Of a stretch of DNA of 54,415 nucleotides, positions 26,951-33,716 are shown piece after piece. The DNA lies in NCBI GenBank assembly GCA_014654705.1, contig JACVZY010000038.1:1-54415 (forward strand), written 5' to 3'. The position numbers were made by a program, and so were the translations under genes. How positions within the stretch are numbered: position 1 is the first letter of the stretch; each line of letters begins with the position of its first letter. The notes under the pieces were generated by a model, which saw nothing but the letters and a program-made list of their open reading frames with translations, was not told where the DNA came from and searched no databases. The stretch comes from Ignavibacteria bacterium. Its GTDB lineage: Bacteria > Bacteroidota > Ignavibacteria > Kapaibacteriales > UBA4661.

Positions 26951-29104
26951 ATGAAGAAAGCAACTATACCCTTCCTCTGTACGACGCTCACGCTGCTGTT
27001 CGTTGTTGTTTCTTGTCCTTTGTTCGCTCAAACACAAGCAATTGTGCAGACAGCACCGCAAGCGACAACACAAGCATCGGACAACGATGGTATTCGATAC
27101 GGCATAATGGGATTGTTCAACTACAACAGGCATAGCGCTCGTTTCTTACAGCTTCCCCGCGCGGAGCGGGAAAATTTGACTGACTACTATTTTCAAGACG
27201 GCATTGGAATGGGCTTTTCGGCAGGTGCATTTGTGGGAATACCGATTTTTCGCTGGCTCAATCTCGACCTTCGCGCCAGCTACGTTCAGCGCAATGGGAC
27301 GCTCTACTCGCGGCTTGACTCGGAAATCGTCGGACGGCGCGACGGCACAGGCGATGTGGGAATTTTCCGCCGCACATTTAATGCTAATTTGGCAACGATT
27401 GGTTCGGAAGTGTTGTTGAACTTTAATCCAGCGCTTGGCTTGAATGTTTATTTGGGCGGACGTGCAGAATGGGCAATCGCAAAAACGTACCGCCAAGAAG
27501 AAACGATAGTTGCACCGTCTGATGGTGTGTTCCATGATACCGGTGAGCGCACAAGGAATGTGCAAGGTGGTACGCTCCCCGATGTACGCAATCTTGGCGT
27601 GGCAAATATGAACATTGAAGTTCTCGGCGGTATCGGTTACGAAATTCCGATTCATCCATCGGGCGCATGGACAATAGAGCCAACACTGTTTTATGGTGCT
27701 CAGCTATACTCCGTCTTGCAAAATTTGGACAAGGACGAATACTGGAAAATCGCTTCGGTGCGTGGCGGAGTGGCGCTCAGGTATTATCCCGTGCGGGAGG
27801 CGCAGTTTGATAGCCAGTTGTACAAGGTAAAGCAGTTGGCATCCATGGAAAAACAGCTTTCGGAAGAGCGAAAAAAGATTCAATCCGAACTCAAAGAACT
27901 TCGCCAGTCAGGTGTTTTTGTCAAAATCGGTCTGCCGGACGGCTTGCTTGCTGATGGTTCGGAAGTGCAGAACCCGACCGTTCGTGTCGAACAGTTCCGC
28001 TCATCGGCGACCGTTCAGCTTTTGCCGCATATTTTCTTTAACGAAAACTCATCTGTTATTCCGGCACGCTATCGCCGCATTGCTTCCTCTGAGCGCACAA
28101 GCTATTCCTTCAATCGCTTGACCAAACTGCGACCGCTTGAACTCTATTACCATATTTTGAACATCATCGGAAAGCGACTTCAAGAGCGCACCGAAGCTCG
28201 TCTCACGCTCACAGGATACTCGTTCACTTCAGGTACAGAAAGTGGTAATAAGAAACTTGCACAGCAACGAGCCGAATCGGTGAATGATTATTTGCAAGAT
28301 GTATGGAAAATTACGGCAAACCGCTTGACCGTGACCATACAAGACGTGCCTGCTCTTCAGGCGGGAAGCGATGTTGAGGCTGATTACCGCCGTGTGGATA
28401 TTTCTTCGACCGACCCCACGATTCTACAAGCAGTTACCTTTGAAAGTATGTATCAGACTGTTTCACCGCAAGCACTGCGTTTTTCTCTCGACATCAATGC
28501 CGGAGCGGGCTTGAAGCAATGGAGTCTCGAGGTGTCGCAGTTCGAGGGGAATGAAATCAAAACGCTCTTCAATGTGGAGGGCACAAACACGTACTCCAAA
28601 GAATACATCTGGCGCATTGATGAGCGCCCATCATCGGTGCCGAGCTTCAGCGGAACGCTTGATTCAAAATTGGAAGTAACCGATGTGAACAATCGCAATA
28701 GCGATGCGCCTATTCAGACCACGCCTGTGGAGGTAATCATGCTTGCCGACAAAATTACGAAAAAAGTCCCCGACACTCGCGTTGATGTTCTGACGCTAGT
28801 TCCGGCGCTGGGAAAAGAAATTACGGAAGGCGAAACCTTTGCTGCTTTCAAATCCAGCCTATCGCAGAATGTAGCACTTACGGTGGAAGGATGGGCAGAA
28901 GGCAAGGACGATGCAAGTCTGAATACCGATGCCGCCGATGCAAGGGCACGACAGGTTATACAAGCCTCCGGCGTTCCGGCAAAAGTAGTAAGCAGCAAAA
29001 AGAATGTAGCGTGGATGAAAGCATTACACAACGACGCAAGCGTACCCGAAGAACGGCTCTACAACAAGGCTGTGCGTGTGGAGGTTCGGACGCAGGTTCA
29101 GTAA
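26951..29104 (+). CDS. OmpA-family outer-membrane protein
   Basis: A 717-residue outer-membrane protein. After a signal peptide (1-27, ending CPLFAQ) comes a beta-barrel-like region (about 45-275) with alternating strands such as GMGFSAGAFVGIPIFRWLNLDLRASY. A short coiled coil follows (about 285-318, MEKQLSEERKKIQSELKEL). Then comes an OmpA-like peptidoglycan-binding domain (about 345-490): HIFFNENSSVIPARYRR, LTLTGYSFTSG and LAQQRAESVNDYLQ. The C-terminal 220 residues are beta-rich and end in a second, partial OmpA-like stretch (VEGWAEGKDDASLN ... AVRVEVRTQ). It starts 3 bp after the T9SS cargo gene and is surely co-expressed with it. An anchor for that surface protein is a reasonable guess. 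Confidence 0.85.
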   Translation: MKKATIPFLCTTLTLLFVVVSCPLFAQTQAIVQTAPQATTQASDNDGIRYGIMGLFNYNRHSARFLQLPRAERENLTDYYFQDGIGMGFSAGAFVGIPIFRWLNLDLRASYVQRNGTLYSRLDSEIVGRRDGTGDVGIFRRTFNANLATIGSEVLLNFNPALGLNVYLGGRAEWAIAKTYRQEETIVAPSDGVFHDTGERTRNVQGGTLPDVRNLGVANMNIEVLGGIGYEIPIHPSGAWTIEPTLFYGAQLYSVLQNLDKDEYWKIASVRGGVALRYYPVREAQFDSQLYKVKQLASMEKQLSEERKKIQSELKELRQSGVFVKIGLPDGLLADGSEVQNPTVRVEQFRSSATVQLLPHIFFNENSSVIPARYRRIASSERTSYSFNRLTKLRPLELYYHILNIIGKRLQERTEARLTLTGYSFTSGTESGNKKLAQQRAESVNDYLQDVWKITANRLTVTIQDVPALQAGSDVEADYRRVDISSTDPTILQAVTFESMYQTVSPQALRFSLDINAGAGLKQWSLEVSQFEGNEIKTLFNVEGTNTYSKEYIWRIDERPSSVPSFSGTLDSKLEVTDVNNRNSDAPIQTTPVEVIMLADKITKKVPDTRVDVLTLVPALGKEITEGETFAAFKSSLSQNVALTVEGWAEGKDDASLNTDAADARARQVIQASGVPAKVVSSKKNVAWMKALHNDASVPEERLYNKAVRVEVRTQVQ

Positions 29105-29121
29105 ACGCTTGCATTTTTCGC

Positions 29122-29778
29122 TTACTCTTGCTGCCACCACCGAAACGCAGGAAGAGCAGAGAGTAACGCCGCTCCAAGCAGCAGTGCCGCGTAAATGTGT
29201 GCCGTGCTGTAATCAAGCCCCTGCACGGCATCGTACAGCGCAATGGAGGCAGTACGTGTCTCTCCGGCAATGTTGCCGCCAATCATCATCACCACACCGA
29301 ATTCGCCCAGCGAATGGACAAATGCAAGCGCACTGCCCGTGAGCAGACTTCTCCGCGCAATCGGTACTGCCACACGCAAAAACACTTGGCTTCGCGTCGC
29401 ACCATCCAGTATGGCATTTTCCAACACCTCCAGGGGAATTGATTCAAACCCGTTTTTGACAGGCTGCACCATAAACGGTAAACCATAGACAACCGAACCC
29501 AGCACCAGTCCTGTAAAGCTAAAGACGAACTGTATGTCCAGAGTGTTCGCCAGCCAAGCACCAACAGCGTTTCCCCGTCCGAACACATACAAAAAATAAA
29601 AGCCCAGAACCGTCGGTGGAAGTGCTATGGGCAAACTCACAAGACTTTCAATAATCGGTTTGAGACGATGCTTTGACAATGCCAAACCATAGGCAAACGG
29701 CACAGCAACGACAAGCAAGACAAGCACAGTCGTAGCAGCAAGGCGCAAAGAAACAAGTAATGGCGATAGGTCTGGCAT
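29122..29778 (-). CDS. modB: molybdate ABC transporter permease
   Basis: A 218-residue inner-membrane permease of the ModB/CysTW type, normally the channel subunit of the ModABC molybdate importer. It has about five hydrophobic helices and a clear EAA loop (LEVLENAILDGATRSQVFLR, about residues 125-145) that docks the ATPase. Other family segments are SLPIALPPTVLGFYFLYVFG, FSFTGLVLGSVVYGLPFMV and GEFGVVMMIGGNIAGET. The ATG at 29776-29778 gives the normal ModB length; upstream extension is AT-rich and non-conserved. No modA or modC is in the window, so the transporter must be assembled with distant partners. It converges with the OmpA-family gene at a distance of 17 bp. Confidence 0.9.
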   Translation of the reverse strand: MPDLSPLLVSLRLAATTVLVLLVVAVPFAYGLALSKHRLKPIIESLVSLPIALPPTVLGFYFLYVFGRGNAVGAWLANTLDIQFVFSFTGLVLGSVVYGLPFMVQPVKNGFESIPLEVLENAILDGATRSQVFLRVAVPIARRSLLTGSALAFVHSLGEFGVVMMIGGNIAGETRTASIALYDAVQGLDYSTAHIYAALLLGAALLSALPAFRWWQQE

Positions 29779-29924
29779 GAGTCGAAATAGTGGCAAAAAA
29801 GATATTGCATGAACTAATAATGAAAAGTCTTGTACAAAACCAAAAATCTGAATAAGTTTTCGGTTTCTACACGTGCCAATCAAAATACGCAATAAACGAG
29901 TATTCATCAATAATTCCACAATGT

Positions 29925-30317
29925 ATGGACATTTTTCCCAATGATGATTTCCCGACGCTTGAGCGCAATGGAAAAACATTTGTCCAAGTCTGCCACAGCA
30001 GCGAGGTTCTGCGCCGTAAGGGTACGCGCGTGGAATTTGACGAAGAACTTCAAATCGCCATCTTTCGGGTAGGCGAAAGGCTTCATGCGGTCTCCAACAT
30101 CTGCCCGCACAATCACTCGCCCTTGCTCCACGAAGGCGAAATCAACACGGACGATTGCACTATCAGTTGCCCCATGCACGGCTGGACGTATTCGCTGCAC
30201 ACGGGGCGGCATACCTCTTCAAGCCATTCCCACGTGAAAGTTTATGATGTTTTTGAGGAGAATGATTTAGTGTATCTCGAAAAACCGCAGCCCGTGGAAG
30301 TGGAATGGAAGTGGTGA
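29925..30317 (+). CDS. Rieske-type [2Fe-2S] ferredoxin
   Basis: A 130-residue soluble Rieske protein, expected to carry electrons to or from an unknown enzyme. The cluster ligands are clear: C60-P-H62 and C82-P-M-H85 (NICPHNHSPLLHEGEI and SCPMHGWTYSL), with a 19-residue spacing within the family range. The N-terminal part matches the first beta strands of NirD/BphF-like ferredoxins (VCHSSEVLRRKGTRVEF). The absence of a membrane helix argues against a cytochrome bc-type subunit. It overlaps the following QueG gene by 13 bp, so the two are co-transcribed. An electron supply to QueG is possible but not shown by sequence. Confidence 0.9.
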   Translation: MDIFPNDDFPTLERNGKTFVQVCHSSEVLRRKGTRVEFDEELQIAIFRVGERLHAVSNICPHNHSPLLHEGEINTDDCTISCPMHGWTYSLHTGRHTSSSHSHVKVYDVFEENDLVYLEKPQPVEVEWKW

Positions 30318-31339
30318 GCGCAACCCCTACACACAGTATGAACACAGCTGAGCAATCATTTCAATTACTTCACAACAGTACTCAGCACATCAAGCAGTTC
30401 GCTCTCTCCTGTGGCTTCTCGCTTGTTGGTATTGCCGAGGCAGTGCCTATGGAGCGTGAAACAGAAAACTTCTCCGAATGGCTCCGGCAGGGCTTCCACG
30501 CTGGTATGGTCTATATGGAGCGAAACCAAGAAAAGCGATATGATGTTTGCAATATTCTCCCCGGTACGCGCTCCGTCATTGTGGTGGCGCAAAATTACTA
30601 TACCTCGCACCAACACTGCTTGGGCGAGAACAAAGGGAAAATCTCCCGTTACGGCTGGGGCGATGATTATCACGACGTAATTCCCGAAAAACTGGAGCGT
30701 ATTGCTGCCGAGATCAAGCGTCTTCAACCGAAAGCAGAAACGAAAGTCTATACCGACACAGGGGCAATTTTGGAAAAGCAATGGGCTGTTCGCGCGGGTA
30801 TTGGCTGGCAGGGAAAGCACAGCAACATTATCTCGCGTGAGATTGGCTCGTGGTTTTTTATTGGTGTTATTCTCACCACGGCAGAATTTTGCTATGATTC
30901 GCCAATGCAGGATTTCTGCGGCTCTTGTACTGCTTGTCTCCAATCCTGTCCCACGCAAGCCATTGTCCAGCCATACCTTGTGGATGCTCGTAAGTGTATT
31001 CCGTACTGGACGATTGAGACCAAGCCGGATGTAGATTTTCCCCACGAAATGGCTGATAATTTGGACGGCTGGCTTTTCGGTTGCGATACGTGTCAGGACG
31101 TCTGCCCTTGGAATCGCTTCCAAAAGCCCACGAACGAAGACCGCTTCCAGCCTCGCTTCGGAGAAACAACGCTCAATCTCAACGTCGTTCAGCAAATGAC
31201 GCAGGAAGAATTTTCGACCCGCTTCCGTAAAAGCCCCGTCAAGCGTAGCAAAATTGCGGGTTTGAAGCGTAATGCTCTTGCGCTCCGGCGACAAAAAAAA
31301 GCGGATTCAGGCGATGGCGATGTATGCTCATCTTCCTGA
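30305..31339 (+). CDS. queG: epoxyqueuosine reductase
   Basis: QueG carries out the last step of queuosine synthesis, a cobalamin- and iron-sulfur-dependent reduction of epoxyqueuosine in tRNA. The 344-residue product has the N-terminal SCGFSLVGIAEA segment, a central GIGWQGKHSN motif and two [4Fe-4S] clusters: C205-G-S-C-T-A-C-L-Q-S-C-P and, near the end, FGCDTCQDVCPWNRF. These match the QueG consensus at normal length. The start at 30305 follows a purine-rich GGAAGTGG but overlaps the Rieske gene; an ATG at 30338 is an alternative. The final 20 residues (RQKKADSGDGDVCSSS) are low-complexity because the DNA there also forms a terminator for the opposite strand. Confidence 0.95.
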   Translation: MEVVSATPTHSMNTAEQSFQLLHNSTQHIKQFALSCGFSLVGIAEAVPMERETENFSEWLRQGFHAGMVYMERNQEKRYDVCNILPGTRSVIVVAQNYYTSHQHCLGENKGKISRYGWGDDYHDVIPEKLERIAAEIKRLQPKAETKVYTDTGAILEKQWAVRAGIGWQGKHSNIISREIGSWFFIGVILTTAEFCYDSPMQDFCGSCTACLQSCPTQAIVQPYLVDARKCIPYWTIETKPDVDFPHEMADNLDGWLFGCDTCQDVCPWNRFQKPTNEDRFQPRFGETTLNLNVVQQMTQEEFSTRFRKSPVKRSKIAGLKRNALALRRQKKADSGDGDVCSSS

Positions 31340-31348
31340 AATCCGCTT
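31299..31348 (-). terminator. Rho-independent terminator of the minus-strand gene, inside the 3' end of queG
   Basis: AAGCGGATTCAGG (31299-31311) pairs with CCTGAAATCCGCTT (31335-31348), with one bulged base and a 23-nt loop. On the minus strand the stem is followed by eight T residues (complement of 31293-31300). It lies 29 bp past the stop of the alpha/beta-hydrolase-like gene and overlaps the last codons of queG. Confidence 0.75.
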
Positions 31349-31377
31349 GGTTTACTGCAAAGAGAAATTCTCTTGGG

Positions 31378-32652
31378 CTATGGCTGTTGCTTTTCGATAC
31401 TCCACACAAAATTTGCAAAAAGGTCAACAACTTCAGGCAATATCGGCAGTTTTTTCTTTTCCATGGGTGCCATAGCAAGGTCTTGATTGCCGTCTTTGAG
31501 GTTAAAACTCATATTTTTCACGGAGAAATATTGTGCCCGTGGGTTTGCAGCAACCATATTTCGCGTGTGTTCGTCGCCAATGGAAAAATCTAACGTGCCA
31601 TGAACGCCAATAATCGGGATGGTCAATTTGGCAATTTCCGCAAGCGGCTCGTATTTATTGAGTGAGAGAATGTATTTTTGAAGCGACGGACGCATCAAAT
31701 CATACAAAATACCATCTTTGGGTGTCAATTGCGGACGACGACCATTTTCCAGCATTGAGGCAAGCGAGTCAATTTCCCGCGCAGTGCCTTCGGGGAAGGT
31801 TGCGGCAGCCTGACTACGCATATAACGCAGCCAACGACGCGAATCGGGCGCTACCATAATCAAACCGTCCACTTGCTGCCGATACGCCGTGATAATACCT
31901 GCCAATGCGCCTTCGCGCCCAAAATCATTTGGACGACTCAAGCCTAAAATGGTAATTGCACCAAGCCGCTTGTCTTTGCGTAGGGAATCTACCCATCCGC
32001 AGGCGTCCAGAATCGTACGCTCGAAATCGTGAAAATCGTCATCAATGTAGGCATCACGGCTTTTTCCCGAACCGCGCGTGTCATAGCGAAAAGTAGCGAT
32101 TCCCTCACCAGCAAGTGCTTCGGCGAGATACTGACCATAATTGCTTGAATCGCGGTTGTGCCGAGAAATACCATCGCGGTCATAAACCGTATTCGTATTC
32201 AAAATGAGCAGTACCGGCACAGATGCTGTCGTTGTGGCAGTCGTGGGAAGCAGAAGTGTTCCCCAGAGTGTGCCGGTTGTGGTGGAGAGTCGGCGTTCTT
32301 CGCTCGTAAATTTGAGCGGTTGCTTAGGGCGCTTGGGCGAACGCGCCAGTGGTGGAGAGGCAACAACACTTCCGCCGGCAGTAGGAAGTTCTACGGCGGG
32401 CTTGGAAACAGGCTCTTGTGGTGCAGGGGTAGGGGTGCTTGGAGAGGCAGGCTTTGTTTCCTGTGTCTGTTTGTCTTTCTTGCCCGTAGCCTTTTTGGAC
32501 TGCTTTGGTGCAGTTTTTTTCGACGAACCGGGTTGGGATGTTGTTTGCGAAAAGGCAGGACAGGTCATCCCAAACAGCACAAAAACAAATGCTACCAAAC
32601 AAAGTGCAATCGGCTGTTCGGAGAAGAATTTCAAACCACGAGAATTTGTCAT
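31378..32652 (-). CDS. exported alpha/beta-hydrolase-fold protein with degenerate active site
   Basis: A 424-residue exported protein: a signal peptide (about 8-36, ending PAFSQ), a Lys/Pro/Thr-rich linker (37-112) and an alpha/beta-hydrolase domain of the esterase type (115-424). The scaffold is clear: VYDRDG, ATFRYDTRGSGKS and VHGTLDFSIG, where D355 fits the acid position. Three catalytic elements are altered. The oxyanion HGSG segment is replaced by LNTNT. The nucleophile elbow GHSEG reads GLS-RPNDFGR-EG, i.e. a 7-residue insertion. The histidine in the NMNHVLKD-type motif is a phenylalanine (NMSFNLKD, F383). I expect a binding or structural protein rather than an esterase. The ATG at 32650-32652 is preferred over a TTG 9 bp upstream. 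Confidence 0.7.
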   Translation of the reverse strand: MTNSRGLKFFSEQPIALCLVAFVFVLFGMTCPAFSQTTSQPGSSKKTAPKQSKKATGKKDKQTQETKPASPSTPTPAPQEPVSKPAVELPTAGGSVVASPPLARSPKRPKQPLKFTSEERRLSTTTGTLWGTLLLPTTATTTASVPVLLILNTNTVYDRDGISRHNRDSSNYGQYLAEALAGEGIATFRYDTRGSGKSRDAYIDDDFHDFERTILDACGWVDSLRKDKRLGAITILGLSRPNDFGREGALAGIITAYRQQVDGLIMVAPDSRRWLRYMRSQAAATFPEGTAREIDSLASMLENGRRPQLTPKDGILYDLMRPSLQKYILSLNKYEPLAEIAKLTIPIIGVHGTLDFSIGDEHTRNMVAANPRAQYFSVKNMSFNLKDGNQDLAMAPMEKKKLPILPEVVDLFANFVWSIEKQQP

Positions 32653-32696
32653 AAAGCGCAAAAAGTTAGTTCAACAAAATAGAAAAAGAATGTCGC

Positions 32697-32758
32697 ACTC
32701 CCGTGATAGCTTGAGCAAGTTGCAGAAGCTACTTGCTCAAGCTATTTGCTCACGGAGT
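32697..32758. repeat. long intergenic hairpin
   Basis: A perfect 15-bp inverted repeat, ATAGCTTGAGCAAGT (32706-32720) and ACTTGCTCAAGCTAT (32731-32745), encloses a 10-nt loop. An outer stem ACTCCCGTG/CACGGAGT (32697-32705 with 32751-32758) extends it, with a 5-nt bulge. There is no T-run on either strand, so it is not a typical terminator. It sits between pnuC and the hydrolase-like gene, both on the minus strand, and may be a REP-like element, an mRNA-stability structure or a regulatory hairpin. Confidence 0.65.
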
Positions 32759-32834
32759 ATGTGTATTTTTGCGACAATCGTGGTAATGTAGTATACGATA
32801 GAATATGAATCGTTCTGAAAATTTTCACACGCGC

Positions 32835-33425
32835 TTAAACGCTTGCAGTGGCAGATTCTTGCTCATGCATCAGACGCAGCCACTGGCGATAACCAAGCCA
32901 TGCTAAGACCGTGAAGACGACATAGAGCGCTGAGGTGAGCCACAATGATTTGGAAATAAACATTCCGACATAGAGCACATCAGCAGCCAGCCACACAAGC
33001 CAACTTTCACAGTATTTCTGCGCCTGCATCCAAACGGCGCAAAGGCTCATGCTTGTCAACAACGCATCCATTTCCGGCAGTGCGGCATCGGTGTAGAGCC
33101 GAAGAATGAATGCCACTCCAAATGCAAAAACGAGCGTAGCGATAGCGGCAAAAGGCAGTAGTATTGTTGGCAGACGCGAGATACGGCGCTCTGTGTGGGA
33201 TTCGCCACCATGAAGCCACTCATACCATCCGTAAGCGTTCATGCCGCAGAACACGAGTTGCAAAGCCATGTCCGCGTAGAGTTTCTCACGAAAAAACACC
33301 GCCCCATACAGCAAAACACTCGCAATGCCCCACGCCCAGCACCACACATTATTGCGTACGGTCAGCCACACCGAAATAATACCGGTAACGGCACCAAGCG
33401 CTTCAATCCATGTGATGTGAGGCAT
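32835..33425 (-). CDS. pnuC: nicotinamide riboside/mononucleotide transporter
   Basis: A 196-residue inner-membrane PnuC transporter, which brings in nicotinamide riboside for NAD synthesis. Seven hydrophobic helices are expected and can be placed. Family features include WIEALGAVTGIISVWLTVRNN at the start, WCWAWGIASVLLYG, DMALQLVFCGMNAYGWYEW (the central W/Y/N-rich helix) and the late WLVWLAADVLYVGMF. Length is normal once the ATG at 33423-33425 is used; an upstream frame adds ten non-conserved residues. It is divergent from the DndD-like gene, with 291 bp between. No transcriptional link to NAD biosynthesis genes is visible here. Confidence 0.92.
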   Translation of the reverse strand: MPHITWIEALGAVTGIISVWLTVRNNVWCWAWGIASVLLYGAVFFREKLYADMALQLVFCGMNAYGWYEWLHGGESHTERRISRLPTILLPFAAIATLVFAFGVAFILRLYTDAALPEMDALLTSMSLCAVWMQAQKYCESWLVWLAADVLYVGMFISKSLWLTSALYVVFTVLAWLGYRQWLRLMHEQESATASV

Positions 33426-33642
33426 ACTGAATCTTTGACTACAAAAGAGCGACAAGACGTTTAACTCAATTTTCTTTGCAAGACAGCTACAAAATTACGA
33501 AAAACGTGATGATTTTTGTTGGAAAACTGCGATTTTTCCGCTATCCTTAACATCTTTTAACCAAGCGTATTAACCGCTACAAGCTCAAAAGTACCTATTT
33601 ATGAGGCTTCCAGCACTCTTCTTTCTTGGACTATTCCCCACA

Positions 33643-33678
33643 TTTCGTTCCCAGCGCTAGTTTCGTTCTCAGCGCTAA
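33643..33678. repeat. tandem 18-bp direct repeat upstream of the DndD-like gene
   Basis: Two adjacent 18-bp units (33643-33660 and 33661-33678), each beginning TTTCGTTC and ending in the palindromic core AGCGCTA, agree at 16 of 18 positions. They end 38 bp before the ATG of the DndD-like gene, where an operator or promoter would sit. Symmetric AGCGCT cores one and a half to two helical turns apart suggest cooperative binding by a dimeric protein. Confidence 0.6.
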
Positions 33679-33716
33679 GAGAACCAACCCCTACTTCACG
33701 TTCACTTGCCGTTATC

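Noticed and set aside
32158-32791. Gly/Cys/Ser-rich plus-strand frames of 174 and 195 codons opposite the hydrolase-like gene
   Set aside because: They mirror the low-complexity linker of the real minus-strand gene and have no known fold.
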